Shown piece after piece: positions 23,931 to 32,569 of a stretch of DNA of 41,209 nt. Every line of letters begins with the position of its first letter. Position 1 is the stretch's first letter. The translations under genes were made by a program, and so were the position numbers. Under the pieces are notes generated by a model. The model was not told the DNA's origin. It searched no databases and was given only the letters and a program-made list of their open reading frames with translations. This DNA comes from Acinetobacter sp. N54.MGS-139 (GTDB taxonomy: Bacteria; Pseudomonadota; Gammaproteobacteria; Burkholderiales; Burkholderiaceae_F), in NCBI GenBank assembly GCA_000980495.1, contig LARN01000017.1, forward strand, positions 1 through 41,209, in the 5' to 3' direction.

Positions 23931-23952
23931 GACGGGCGCCGAAGCGCCCGTC
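23931..23952 (-). terminator. Very stable UUCG hairpin between leuA and tfoX-like gene
   Basis: GACGGGCGC and GCGCCCGTC form a perfect 9-bp stem; on the minus strand the loop is TTCG closed by C-G, an extra-stable tetraloop. It lies 26 bases after the leuA stop and 19 bases before the next start. No T-run follows, so termination may be partial, or the hairpin may protect the leuA mRNA end. Confidence 0.55.
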
Positions 23953-23977
23953 TGTCAATCTACTCGTAAGTCAGCTC

Positions 23978-25537
23978 TTACGGAGTCGGCTCATGATCGA
24001 ACTGAGGATTCTTGCGCTCTTCAACTTTAGCCAGCTTATTCAAGGCGTCTAAGTAGGCCTTAGCGGAAGCCGCCAGCACATCGGGGTCCGATCCGTTGCC
24101 ATTAACGACTCGGCCGCCGACAGACAAGCGAACCGTCACTTCGCCTTGAGCTTCGGCACCCTTGGTCAGAGCGTTAATCGAGAAGAGCAAAAGTTCTGCG
24201 CCGCTCTTGGCACAGCTTTCAATAGCCTGGAATGTTGCGTCGACAGGGCCGTTGCCTTCGGCACGCCCCACCCTTTGTTCTCCGTGATCCATATAGGTCA
24301 CTTCAGCAACCGGTGTCTTGCCCGTCTGGCTTTCCTGTTTCAGAGAAACGAAGGAAATTTCCTGAGGCTGGATATTCTTCGCATCGAAGAGAGACTGAAT
24401 ATCTTCGTCAAAGATCTGGACTTTTCTATCTGCCAAATCTTTGAATCGTGCAAAGGCGTCATCGATCTCGGCTTCACTCTTTGTAGGAATGCCAAGCTCA
24501 CGGACACGCTGGCGGAAAGCACTTCTTCCGGAAAGCTTGCCGAGAACCATACGATTGCTTGTCCAGCCGACATCTTCCGCGGTCATGATTTCGTAGGTTT
24601 CGCGATGTTTGATCACGCCGTCCTGATGAATTCCGGACGCATGCGAGAAAGCATTGGAACCGACAACCGCTTTGTTCGGCTGGATCGGGAAACCGGTCAC
24701 AGAAGAAACAAGTTTAGAAGTCGGAACCAGCTGACGCGTGTTGATGTCGACACCGAGCTTAAAGAAGTCATTTCGGGTCTTAACCGCCATGACGACTTCT
24801 TCTAGAGCACAGTTGCCGGCTCTTTCGCCAAGACCGTTGATAGAACATTCGATCTGACGAGCGCCGCCGTGGATCACGCCGGACAAAGAGTTGGCTACGG
24901 CAAGTCCGAGGTCGTTATGGCAGTGAACGGACCAAACAGCCTGATCAGAGTTATAGACGTGTTCCCGCAGATCGCGAACAAAGGCGCCGAACTCGGACGG
25001 AACAGCATATCCGACAGTATCCGGAATATTGATCGTCGTTGCGCCTTCTCGAATTGCCGCCTCAATGATGCGATACAAGAACTCAGGCTGGGAGCGAGAA
25101 GCATCTTCGCAGGAAAATTCGATGTCGTCGGTGTATTCCTTTGCGATGCGAATCGCTTCAACGGCACGGGAGATGACCTGCTCCGGCGTCATATTGAGCT
25201 TCTTTTCCATGTGAAGGGGAGAAGTCGCAATGAACGTATGGATACGGCGTCTCGGGGCTGCGGCAATGGCCTCTCCGGCTTTTCTCACATCGGAAGGATT
25301 TGCCCGGGCAAGCGAACAAACCGTAGAGTTACGAATTACCTTGGAGATTGCGCAGATGGATTCAAAGTCTCCGGGAGAGGCGGCAGCAAAACCTGCCTCA
25401 ATCACATCAACACCCAGGAATTCAAGCTGCTTGGCGATACGGAGTTTGTCTTGCGGGCTCATGCTTGCGCCCGGACTTTGTTCTCCGTCACGAAGGGTTG
25501 TATCGAAAATAAAAAGCTTGTCTCTTGCAGTTGTCAT
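23978..25537 (-). CDS. leuA: 2-isopropylmalate synthase
   Basis: About 519 residues; condenses acetyl-CoA with 2-ketoisovalerate, the first step of leucine synthesis. The TIM-barrel begins [18 protein letters not shown] (general base and metal aspartate), with [16 protein letters not shown] (metal-binding His pair) and NGLGERAGN. The regulatory LeuA dimer domain occupies about 385-505. I choose the ATG at 25537 (MTTARDK); an in-frame ATG at 25579 adds 14 unlike residues. No good Shine-Dalgarno site is seen at either. It is separated from pssA by mazEF. No leucine-rich leader peptide was found upstream. Confidence 0.96.
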   Translation of the reverse strand: MTTARDKLFIFDTTLRDGEQSPGASMSPQDKLRIAKQLEFLGVDVIEAGFAAASPGDFESICAISKVIRNSTVCSLARANPSDVRKAGEAIAAAPRRRIHTFIATSPLHMEKKLNMTPEQVISRAVEAIRIAKEYTDDIEFSCEDASRSQPEFLYRIIEAAIREGATTINIPDTVGYAVPSEFGAFVRDLREHVYNSDQAVWSVHCHNDLGLAVANSLSGVIHGGARQIECSINGLGERAGNCALEEVVMAVKTRNDFFKLGVDINTRQLVPTSKLVSSVTGFPIQPNKAVVGSNAFSHASGIHQDGVIKHRETYEIMTAEDVGWTSNRMVLGKLSGRSAFRQRVRELGIPTKSEAEIDDAFARFKDLADRKVQIFDEDIQSLFDAKNIQPQEISFVSLKQESQTGKTPVAEVTYMDHGEQRVGRAEGNGPVDATFQAIESCAKSGAELLLFSINALTKGAEAQGEVTVRLSVGGRVVNGNGSDPDVLAASAKAYLDALNKLAKVEERKNPQFDHEPTP

Positions 25538-25786
25538 TGTTGTATCTGGCCACAAAAATTGTTGAGATCTGAGCATCACTGAAATGCGGCATAAACGTCT
25601 CTGCCTTACCCATAGACAGCGATGCTTTCGAGTAAATGCATTCTCCTTGCCGGAGCCTCCTGCTGCATCCCCGATAGTGCCTGAAGAATTGCACCTTTTT
25701 CGAGTGAAATCTGTTTTTTATTTTAGTTTGCTTGGAAGCTTAAAGCCCATACTTCCAAAAATAAATTACGGAAAAATCTTTAGTTA

Positions 25787-26131
25787 TTAATCAAAGAGAC
25801 TGATCACTCTGTCGAGAACTTCATCAATTAAATAATCGGGAGCCTTCTCTATCAATTGGCAATTTCTAACGGATAAATCAAGAGTTTGGATTTGATCGCA
25901 ACGAACAATACCAGTTGTTTCTAGCCCTGTTCCTTGCAAAGTAACAGCGAAGCCGCAGTCTCTAGCCAGAGAGCCTCCTCCAGTGATCGGCGCAACACAA
26001 GCCACTCGCAATTGTTCATTGAAAATCTTTTTTGTAAGAATCAGTGCAGGCCTCCGTCCTTTTTGTTCATGTCCCAGAGAGGGATCAAAGTCAAGGAAAA
26101 CAACGTCTCCTCGGTCAAAGAACTTTCTCAT
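25787..26131 (-). CDS. mazF: MazF/PemK-family endoribonuclease toxin
   Basis: A 114-residue toxin. The N-terminal GDVVFLDFDPSLGHEQKGRRPALILT carries the conserved strand-loop and the catalytic arginine-containing GRRPA segment; PITGGG and GIVRCDQIQTLDL complete the CcdB/MazF fold. MazF cleaves mRNA at short sites. Its ATG overlaps the mazE stop by 4 bases (ATGA-type overlap), normal for coupled toxin-antitoxin genes. This is the only intact toxin-antitoxin pair in the window. Confidence 0.94.
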   Translation of the reverse strand: MRKFFDRGDVVFLDFDPSLGHEQKGRRPALILTKKIFNEQLRVACVAPITGGGSLARDCGFAVTLQGTGLETTGIVRCDQIQTLDLSVRNCQLIEKAPDYLIDEVLDRVISLFD

Positions 26132-26400
26132 AAAATTTCTTCTCCAACGGGACGTTTTTTTGTCACCCAGTCACGGTCTTTGTCTAACTCAGCTTGTATT
26201 TTTTCTTGCTCTTTCAAGAGGTCAGAAAGGTTATATTTGGAAACCCTTCTTCTAGCAACCTTAGGTTCAATGATCAGACGCCCACTCTCTACTTTTATAA
26301 CAACTTGTTCTCCAGCTCTCCGTCCCAAAATTTGAAGAAGTGCAGGAGAAAGGGCAAGCATGGTGGATCCGCCAACTTTTCGAAGTGTTAAAGTGGTCAT
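26128..26400 (-). CDS. mazE: MazE/AbrB-family antitoxin
   Basis: 90 residues from the ATG at 26400, which has AGGAG 8 bases upstream; an upstream TTG would leave the Shine-Dalgarno site too close, so ATG is chosen. The AbrB-type swapped-hairpin domain reads LTLRKVGGSTMLALSP, GEQVVIKVESGRLII, and the C-terminal tail binds MazF. It is paralogous to the solitary MazE at 15493. The antitoxin precedes the toxin, as usual, with its own promoter between the pssA terminator and 26406. Confidence 0.93.
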   Translation of the reverse strand: MTTLTLRKVGGSTMLALSPALLQILGRRAGEQVVIKVESGRLIIEPKVARRRVSKYNLSDLLKEQEKIQAELDKDRDWVTKKRPVGEEIL

Positions 26401-26406
26401 TTTCAA

Positions 26407-26440
26407 TACTCCTTTCTTATTAAATTATATCAAAATATAA
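26407..26440 (-). promoter_or_regulatory. mazEF promoter and operator-like inverted repeat
   Basis: On the minus strand TATAAT lies about 20 bases before the AGGAG site. An inverted repeat TTATAT-CAAA-ATATAA (26425-26440) overlaps it, as expected for autorepression by a MazE-MazF complex. The -35 is weak. Confidence 0.6.
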
Positions 26441-26451
26441 CTTTTATCGTA

Positions 26452-26478
26452 GTAAAAAACCCGAGTTTGACTCGGGTT
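26452..26478 (-). terminator. Terminator after pssA
   Basis: AACCCGAG (26458-26465), loop TTTGA, CTCGGGTT (26471-26478). On the minus strand it is followed by TTTTTT. It isolates mazEF from psd-pssA. Confidence 0.88.
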
Positions 26479-26497
26479 TGTAGGTACGATAATCAGA

Positions 26498-27376
26498 TTA
26501 CTTGACCTGATCTGCAGGCTCGTCTAATTCCACTTCAGAGCGATGCGGAATAACCGGATTCGGCTGACCTGTGTACCAGAGGTAGAACTGATAAGCAAAA
26601 CCGGAAAGTGCGTACAAGCAGAATAGGATAAAGACCATCAGAGCCGGATCCGTTGAAAGTACAAACAACAGAATCACCGCTGCGATCAGCACCCAGAAAG
26701 GAACGCTCTTACCGTAATGGAAGCTCTTGCCGGAGTAGAACGGTGCGTTGCAGACCATGGTAAGACCGGCATAAACCGTAATAACCATTGCGAGCCACGG
26801 CAGCCAGTCGCTGTTAACTGGCATTCTCTGGTCAACCGCAAGCCACACAAAACCTGCGACTAAAGCAGCGGCTGCAGGAGAAGGAAGACCCTGGAAGAAG
26901 CCCTTGTCAACAACATCCACGTTGGCATTGAAGCGAGCCAAGCGAAGTGCCGCACCGGCGCAATATACGAAGGCGGCAGCCCAGCCCAAGCGTCCTAAAT
27001 CATGGAGAGCCCACTGGTAGACCACCATTGCCGGCGCCATACCGAAAGCACACATGTCGGCCAAGGAATCGAACTGAACGCCGAAAGAGCTCTGAGTATG
27101 CGTCAGACGAGCCACACGGCCGTCACAGCCGTCCAAAATCATGGACACGAAAATCGCAATAGCGGCTTTTTCAAAGTCGCCTGCCATCGCAATGATGACG
27201 GCATAGAAGCCTGAGAACAAACTCGAAAGCGTAAACAAGTTCGGAAGCAGATAGATCCCCTTCTTACGGACGGTATCAATGCGTTCGCGAACGATGGCCT
27301 TCGGTGTCACGCGAGGATGCGGACGAAAATTCCGACGGGCATGCAACTGTTTGGCTTTATCTCGCTGTAAAGGCAT
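26498..27376 (-). CDS. pssA: CDP-diacylglycerol-serine O-phosphatidyltransferase
   Basis: 292 residues, inner membrane. Makes phosphatidylserine from CDP-diacylglycerol and serine. The CDP-alcohol phosphatidyltransferase motif is complete: DGCDGRVAR, then G-V-Q-F-D-SLAD with its spaced aspartates (D-G-x2-A-R-x8-G-x3-D-x3-D). About seven membrane segments follow a basic N-terminal 40 residues. This is the membrane-integral type, not the E. coli soluble type. It follows psd by 19 bases: together they make phosphatidylethanolamine. Confidence 0.96.
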   Translation of the reverse strand: MPLQRDKAKQLHARRNFRPHPRVTPKAIVRERIDTVRKKGIYLLPNLFTLSSLFSGFYAVIIAMAGDFEKAAIAIFVSMILDGCDGRVARLTHTQSSFGVQFDSLADMCAFGMAPAMVVYQWALHDLGRLGWAAAFVYCAGAALRLARFNANVDVVDKGFFQGLPSPAAAALVAGFVWLAVDQRMPVNSDWLPWLAMVITVYAGLTMVCNAPFYSGKSFHYGKSVPFWVLIAAVILLFVLSTDPALMVFILFCLYALSGFAYQFYLWYTGQPNPVIPHRSEVELDEPADQVK

Positions 27377-27395
27377 TTAAGCGTTCTCCTTCTGA

Positions 27396-28184
27396 TTAAG
27401 CCTGCTGCTGAGTCTTCTCTTCTGTCGTTTTTGTTTCGGCAGCAAGAGCAGCGTCAGCAGTTGCAGCAACCTCGGTCACTTCTACGGCTTCAACAGCGGG
27501 AGCTTCGACCGGAGTTTCCGGTTTTTCTTCTTCCTGAGGATTCAGGAGAGCAAGGACGGTGTCCGCTGCGCGAACCTTCTGACCCACGAAAACGAGAACT
27601 TCAGAGTTGAGAGGAACGTAGACGTCGACACGGGAACCGAAACGGATAAAACCGAAGCGTTCGCCGCGAGTAACTTCCTGACCGATATGGAGATGGCAGA
27701 TAATGCGGCGGGCAATCAAGCCGGCGATCTGAACGCAGGTAATCACAGGGCCTTCATCAGACTTGATGATGATGGCGTTGCGTTCGTTTTCTATGCTGGC
27801 CTTATCGAGGTCGGCATTCAAGAATTTGCCGGGTTTGTAATAAATAGCCTCAACAGTACCCCCGATCGGGCTGCGGTTGGAGTGAATGTTGAACACATTC
27901 ATGAAGGTCGAAATAAGAATTTCTTCCTTGCCGGTGTAGGGATTCTCGACTTTTTGAACTTTGCAGATTCTTCCGTCAGCTCCTGAAAGAACGCTATGCG
28001 GAGTCTGACTGATCGCTCTAGGAGGATCACGGAAAAACTGGATGACAAAGACCAAAAGGACAAAGAAAATGAAGGAAATGAATCCTCCGATCAGCCACCA
28101 TACTAACAGCGTAATAAAGATCGCGGCGCCGATGATTCCCCAACCTTCTTTAGCTAGGATGGGATATGAAGAATTTGATTTCAA
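27396..28184 (-). CDS. psd: Phosphatidylserine decarboxylase (short type)
   Basis: 262 residues. Converts phosphatidylserine to phosphatidylethanolamine. Two N-terminal membrane segments (about 14-50), then the decarboxylase core with FMNVFNIHSNRSP and the self-cleavage motif RFGSRVDV, where Ser184 becomes the pyruvoyl group. The start is TTG at 28184 with AAGGAG 7 bases upstream. After residue about 215 there is an extra tail of roughly 45 residues rich in Ala, Glu, Val and Thr, which most short-type Psd lack. First gene of the psd-pssA operon. Confidence 0.95.
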   Translation of the reverse strand: MKSNSSYPILAKEGWGIIGAAIFITLLVWWLIGGFISFIFFVLLVFVIQFFRDPPRAISQTPHSVLSGADGRICKVQKVENPYTGKEEILISTFMNVFNIHSNRSPIGGTVEAIYYKPGKFLNADLDKASIENERNAIIIKSDEGPVITCVQIAGLIARRIICHLHIGQEVTRGERFGFIRFGSRVDVYVPLNSEVLVFVGQKVRAADTVLALLNPQEEEKPETPVEAPAVEAVEVTEVAATADAALAAETKTTEEKTQQQA

Positions 28185-28317
28185 ACCTTTTCTCCTTAAT
28201 AGGTTTATTTTTCGGAAAGGAGAAGGCGGACGGCCCTCCCCTTTTAACGGCCTATTTTAGACAAATTTCTTTGGATTAATACGTTTCAAGCCGTGAATGG
28301 TCGGTGAATGCAGAAAA

Positions 28318-29064
28318 CTACTCGGCGCCTTCCGTCTTCAAGACAGCTGACACCGACATCGAGAGGTTGGATGTTCCAGCTTCAAAAACAGGTGTCTCCA
28401 CAGTCTTAAACGCAGCGTTTGCACCCATAGCTCTGGCCGCAAATACTGCCCCCTCCGGTGCGAAATCAAACGAATTGAAATTCAGCTTTTCAATACGAAG
28501 GGCATCAGGCGCAACTTTCATTGCTACTGCGATGGATTCAGCCTTCTTATTTAAGGCATCGATCACATCTTTTGAGAGCTGATCCTGTGCTGCAGCTTTC
28601 GCTTCCTCACTTAGAGAATATGAAACGTTTTCAAGTGCTAGTTTTGCCTGCTGCCCGACCTGGACCAATGAGGCAACGCCGTTGACGTCTTCTGTCTCAA
28701 CGATGATGTTTTGACGGGCTCGCCATCCTGTAATCACCGGAGCCTCCCCTTTCTTGGGATTAGTATAAATCGGCTGCGTGTAATATCCTCCGTTGCGGAT
28801 CTTTGCGATTGATGAAAAATCTTTCACAGACTGCTGGGCCTCTGCCATGGTCTTATTGACTTCACTCTGCGCTGTAGCCAAGTCCTTGGCTTCAGACATT
28901 GTTGAGAAAATGATGCGAGCCTTGTCGTTTGGGAAACTCTTCTGAACGGTAACGGGCAGATTCATTTCCATCCCTTTAGGCGCAGGTTTGAGATAAAAAT
29001 CCTCGGCATTTACGCCCATCGCAGCCGCGGCTAAAATAGTAGCAGTCATAATCTTTCTAAGCAT
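28318..29064 (-). CDS. SIMPL-domain (DUF541) exported protein
   Basis: About 248 residues from the ATG at 29064 (GGAAA 8 bases upstream). A signal peptide with a short hydrophobic core ends VNA near residue 20. The rest is the SIMPL/DUF541 domain: NDKARIIFSTMSEAKDLATA, then GWRARQNIIVETEDV, and a C-terminal repeat of the fold ending with LSMSVSAVLKTEG. Periplasmic or surface proteins of this family (such as YggE and BP26) have no settled role; oxidative-stress links are reported for some. It stands alone, divergent from the SDR gene. Confidence 0.88.
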   Translation of the reverse strand: MLRKIMTATILAAAAMGVNAEDFYLKPAPKGMEMNLPVTVQKSFPNDKARIIFSTMSEAKDLATAQSEVNKTMAEAQQSVKDFSSIAKIRNGGYYTQPIYTNPKKGEAPVITGWRARQNIIVETEDVNGVASLVQVGQQAKLALENVSYSLSEEAKAAAQDQLSKDVIDALNKKAESIAVAMKVAPDALRIEKLNFNSFDFAPEGAVFAARAMGANAAFKTVETPVFEAGTSNLSMSVSAVLKTEGAE

Positions 29065-29422
29065 TGTTGATTTCCGAAAGAAATAATTTAGACATCGCCA
29101 CCCTATCACAGCATTGCCTGCCTTGTGACCCTTCGTGCTCATTAACGGAACTTTCTTTTCCATTAAGATGAAAAGTTTTAGCTCGCAAAAATAGTGTAAC
29201 CTTGGGTATTTTTCTTCGACTTTCTCGTCAGAGATTGAAAGTTTTTTGAACTGTCATTCAGAAATATTTTGATGATTTGTATGATTTGAGGGAAATCCCG
29301 AGATGTTCGATGAAACGGACAAATACCGTGTTATTTCCCATCAGTTAGGGTCAAGCCTAACTGACAAATACCAATTGCGATTGTGGGGAGCCCACTTAAA
29401 ATCACAAATAAGGAGAAAAAAA
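29065..29422. other. Divergent intergenic region with a leader hairpin
   Basis: 358 bases between the SIMPL gene and the SDR gene. It holds the promoters of both and the structured element at 29318-29372. The frame upstream of the SDR start stays open to an ATG at 29303, but that part resembles no protein domain. Confidence 0.4.
29318..29372 (+). promoter_or_regulatory. 9-bp hairpin flanked by GACAAATACC direct repeats
   Basis: TCAGTTAGG (29341-29349) pairs with CCTAACTGA (29356-29364) around GTCAAG. GACAAATACC occurs at 29318-29327 and again at 29363-29372. It lies 50 bases before the ribosome-binding site of the SDR gene. It could be an operator or leader structure; its role is unknown. 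Confidence 0.45.
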
Positions 29423-30403
29423 GTGAGCAATCGTTCAGCAGTCTTTGGCGGTGCCGGCTTCATAGGCACCAACCTGGTTTATCAGCTCATTGAAGACGGA
29501 CAACAAGTCTTCAATTTTGACAATCTTTCCGGTCTCGGAAACTTGCTCAATATTGCCGAGCTCATGCAGCAAAGCCGTCACAGCTTTGCTCGCTGCGATA
29601 TTTCCAATCCTGAGGAAATTCGTCAGGCGTTGCTCATGGCCGCTGCCGATACGATCTATTTCTGCATAACACCTAAAAACCCGGAAGAAGAATCCAGTTT
29701 GGAAAATTTTCGTACATTCTTTGAAACGGTCAAAGAATGGCGAAACGGCATGGCCGACACTAAGCTGCACAAGATTGTCGTAGTTGTCTCCGAGCATTAC
29801 AAGCTTTTAGGAACTTACGGCAAGATGTACGCCGGCTTGCTTAAATTATTGGACGGTTATGCATCAGACGGCCTTCCGATCAGCAGTTTACTCGTACCGC
29901 CCGCATTCGGACCTTTCCAACAGCCTGATAGTCCGATCTCCATGATCATTTATCGCGCGATTGAAGGTGAAACGATACCCGTTGTCAATCCAGAGGAAAA
30001 GGTTTCTGACCTCGTCTATGTCAAAGACGTGGTCGACGCCATTGTCCTAGTTGAAAAGAACGGTAAAATCGGGGGACACTATCATTTGACCGGACCCGCC
30101 TCCTCCATGTCAAATTTTGAAGCAGCTGACGTGATCTGCGAGAGTCTAAATGAAGCCCTACCGCCGCCGGTCGGTCGTTATCAGGCACTCATCGAAGAGG
30201 TTGCAACTTCCCCGGTTGCATCTGATATCTCTAAAGACGAGTCAACGCTTACAGTTCTCGGTTTACAAAACAAGACTTCTCTTGGAGAGGGTCTGAAAGA
30301 GACGGTGAGCTGGTATCTCAATAATCCTCGCTGGTACAACCAGTCCAGAACCCGTTTCTTCTATCTGTGGCAGAACCCAGAAACGGTTCTCAAAATTGCT
30401 TAA
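29423..30403 (+). CDS. Extended-SDR (NAD-dependent epimerase-like) protein
   Basis: 326 residues from a GTG at 29423 with AAGGAG 7 bases upstream. The Rossmann glycine motif GGAGFIG begins at residue 9, and the cofactor acidic region FDNLS follows. The middle and C-terminal parts resemble UDP-glucose epimerases (DLVYVKDVVDAI, YHLTGP). At the active site the expected YxxxK reads Y132-G-K-M-Y136, so the catalytic lysine position is tyrosine, although a lysine lies two residues earlier. It may be a divergent enzyme or an NAD-binding protein without epimerase activity. Standing alone, it gives no pathway clue. Confidence 0.78.
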   Translation: MSNRSAVFGGAGFIGTNLVYQLIEDGQQVFNFDNLSGLGNLLNIAELMQQSRHSFARCDISNPEEIRQALLMAAADTIYFCITPKNPEEESSLENFRTFFETVKEWRNGMADTKLHKIVVVVSEHYKLLGTYGKMYAGLLKLLDGYASDGLPISSLLVPPAFGPFQQPDSPISMIIYRAIEGETIPVVNPEEKVSDLVYVKDVVDAIVLVEKNGKIGGHYHLTGPASSMSNFEAADVICESLNEALPPPVGRYQALIEEVATSPVASDISKDESTLTVLGLQNKTSLGEGLKETVSWYLNNPRWYNQSRTRFFYLWQNPETVLKIA

Positions 30404-30448
30404 CCAGTGACCTGAAGAACCGGTTTCACGCCTTCAACGATTAAGAAC

Positions 30449-30505
30449 AAGCCTCTGCTGGCACCAAACCTCCGAGGCTTCTATCTAACTTCTAATCTTT
30501 TTAGT
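30449..30505 (+). terminator. Terminator after the SDR gene
   Basis: AAGCCTC (30449-30455) pairs with GAGGCTT (30474-30480), followed by a T-rich stretch CTATCTAACTTCTAATCTTTTT. The loop is long (18 bases), so strength is uncertain. Confidence 0.5.
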
Positions 30506-30522
30506 ATTTAATCCTATGTAGC

Positions 30523-30543
30523 AGGGCCGAAAACTCCGGCCCT
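30523..30543 (-). terminator. Hairpin after the flavoreductase gene
   Basis: AGGGCCG (30523-30529) and CGGCCCT (30537-30543), loop of seven bases, 17 bases after the stop of the minus-strand gene. The T-run is poor on that strand, so it may need Rho or act only to stabilise the mRNA end. Confidence 0.45.
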
Positions 30544-30560
30544 CTCCATTTCTTGGATGC

Positions 30561-32459
30561 TTACTTACCGACTTCCCGACCGGCAATCGTGCCGAAAATC
30601 AATGCATCGGGAACCGCATTACATCCGACACGGTTCGTCCCGTGGATACCGCCGGTAATTTCGCCTGCTGCGTAAAGACCGCGAATAGGCCTGCCGTTTT
30701 TATCGAGTACACGGGTGTCTTCGTCGATCGTCACGCCGCCCATTGTATGGTGTACAGACGGAGTCATGACAGAGGCATAGTACGGACCGCCGGGAAGCTT
30801 GTTTCCTTCCTCACAGCTCATACGGCCGAACTCATCACCCTTCTGTGTCTTGCAGAATTCGTTCCACTTCGCGACCGTACGCTTCAGATTATCCGGATTC
30901 ATGCCAAGTTTTTTCGCCAGCTCGTCCAGCGTATCGGCCTTGAATGCTTTCTTCTGTTTAAGTAGGTCGGAAATCAAGATACCGTATGGCCCTCGTCCTT
31001 CTTTATCCTTTAACAATGTTTGTTCCGTACCAATAACATAGAAGACATGGTCAGGCTGGGCAAGGGCAGCCTTTGCAAGCACGTCTCTTCTGCCTTGTTC
31101 GTTTACGAAACGGTTGCCTTGCTTATTCACATAGATATTGGTCGACTCCACAATCTTATGGTTAGTTGCACCGGTTGCAGGATCAGTGGTCGGAAGAAGC
31201 TGGATATAGCCCATGTCCTTGAGTCCTGCCCCTGCCTTCACGGCCATATTAATACCGTCGCCGGTAATCGCAGGCATATTGGTCGTCTTGACTTGATTGT
31301 CCAGCTTTTTATCCCAAATTTCATCGTACTGATTGCGCATCTTCACATTTGCGCTAAAACCGCCAGTTGCCAAAATCACACCTTTAGAGGCATAAAGTGT
31401 GTAGTCTTTCCCGTCCGGTCCCGAAGCCTTAACTCCGACCACTGCTCCGTCTTTGGTAATTAAGGAACTTGCCGGCGTGCTCATCATGAAAGAGATCGGG
31501 AGTTTTTCTCCTTTGATGAGGTCAAGATACGTATCGATGTAGCCTACACCGGATTTGTAATTGCTTGCGCGGTGAGAACGCGGCCATAAAGCTCCGACAA
31601 ATTGTGTCGGTTGTTTTTGCCAGACAAGGCCCATTCCGGCTAAAGTTTTTTGAATTGCCGGAGCCTCCTTTGTGAGCTTGTAAACGAGAGCTAAATTTGC
31701 CTTGTAATCTCCTGCTTTCCAGCTTTGAAGCGCATGGAGTTCGGGACTATCAAACAAGCTCTTTGAACCTGACTGTTTATAGGCATCCCATTGCTGTTTA
31801 ACTTGACTGATCAGTTTTTCCTGAAGTTTATTTTTGGGTTTTTCACCCAGAAGATTCTCGATAGATTCTTTCTGACCTTCCGTCATAGAGATAGGTTTCT
31901 GGCCTTCAGGATCCGCTGCATTGAAGCAGCCGCCGGAAACAGAGGTATTGCCTCCGGCAAAATGAGCTTTCTCAACGACTATCACATTGAGGCCGCGCTG
32001 AGCTGCAGCTACTGCAGCGGAAAGGCCTGCACCGCCGGCACCGACAACAATGACGTCAGTCTTCTCTTCAACTTTTCCTCCGGCCTTTTTCGGCTGAGGA
32101 ACTGCCTTCGCATAATCTTTGGGATTCAAACCAGCTTGTTTGAGGCAGTCCTGTACCGCTGCTTTGATAGCGAATGTCGTTAACGTTGCTCCGGCAACGT
32201 TGTTAACGTTGGTCGACTGATACTTAACAATGTCCTGAGGAACTTTGAGCTTCGGCAGATCGGCGACAGGGTGTGTTTCACTCCAATTGAGAACTTTTAC
32301 ATCCTCGATCTTGTTGTTAAGAATCTTAACTTGTACTGTAACATCACCGTTTCGTCCAAGAGTCGTTGCGGTATATGTACCGTCTTTAGCAAAAACAGCT
32401 GTTTGACTGCAGACCGCAAGCGTGACAGCTGAAACAATAAGGCTCAATCTTAGCTTCAT
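30561..32459 (-). CDS. Periplasmic FMN/FAD flavoreductase, fumarate/urocanate reductase type
   Basis: 632 residues, exported (signal 1-24, ending VFA). First an FMN-binding domain (about 25-115) whose GATLTT near residue 90 provides the threonine for covalent FMN. Then a FAD-binding fumarate-reductase domain: VIVVGAGGAGLSAAVAAAQ, RFVNEQGRRD (substrate-acid arginine), SVHHTMGG (active-site histidine) and GGIHGTNRVGCNA. There is no haem domain, so it resembles Shewanella urocanate reductase and other single-polypeptide organic-acid reductases used as anaerobic respiratory ends. The substrate cannot be read by eye. AAGGAG precedes the ATG. The divergent LysR gene at 32570 is probably its regulator. 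Confidence 0.9.
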   Translation of the reverse strand: MKLRLSLIVSAVTLAVCSQTAVFAKDGTYTATTLGRNGDVTVQVKILNNKIEDVKVLNWSETHPVADLPKLKVPQDIVKYQSTNVNNVAGATLTTFAIKAAVQDCLKQAGLNPKDYAKAVPQPKKAGGKVEEKTDVIVVGAGGAGLSAAVAAAQRGLNVIVVEKAHFAGGNTSVSGGCFNAADPEGQKPISMTEGQKESIENLLGEKPKNKLQEKLISQVKQQWDAYKQSGSKSLFDSPELHALQSWKAGDYKANLALVYKLTKEAPAIQKTLAGMGLVWQKQPTQFVGALWPRSHRASNYKSGVGYIDTYLDLIKGEKLPISFMMSTPASSLITKDGAVVGVKASGPDGKDYTLYASKGVILATGGFSANVKMRNQYDEIWDKKLDNQVKTTNMPAITGDGINMAVKAGAGLKDMGYIQLLPTTDPATGATNHKIVESTNIYVNKQGNRFVNEQGRRDVLAKAALAQPDHVFYVIGTEQTLLKDKEGRGPYGILISDLLKQKKAFKADTLDELAKKLGMNPDNLKRTVAKWNEFCKTQKGDEFGRMSCEEGNKLPGGPYYASVMTPSVHHTMGGVTIDEDTRVLDKNGRPIRGLYAAGEITGGIHGTNRVGCNAVPDALIFGTIAGREVGK

Positions 32460-32569
32460 AATTTCTCCTTGAATGGTTGTTTCACTTAGTAAGCTTAATG
32501 GCTATACTCAAAAGCAAGAAGATTTAACACCGGAATTACTTCTTAAAAAATGAGAATTAAACACTTAAT
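32460..32569. promoter_or_regulatory. Divergent promoter region, flavoreductase/LysR
   Basis: 110 bases between two divergent starts. AT-rich, with ACTTAGTAAGCTTAATGG and ACACTTAATGTG segments that contain short dyads near the LysR start and could be LysR half-sites (T-N11-A type). No definite -35/-10 was assigned. Confidence 0.4.

Noticed and set aside
24146..25582. Long plus-strand frames of 219 and 237 codons
   Set aside because: Shadows of leuA on the opposite strand; leuA motifs are complete.
25538..25786. Leucine attenuator or leader peptide before leuA
   Set aside because: Short frames in the leader contain no run of leucine codons, and no terminator/antiterminator pair was found.
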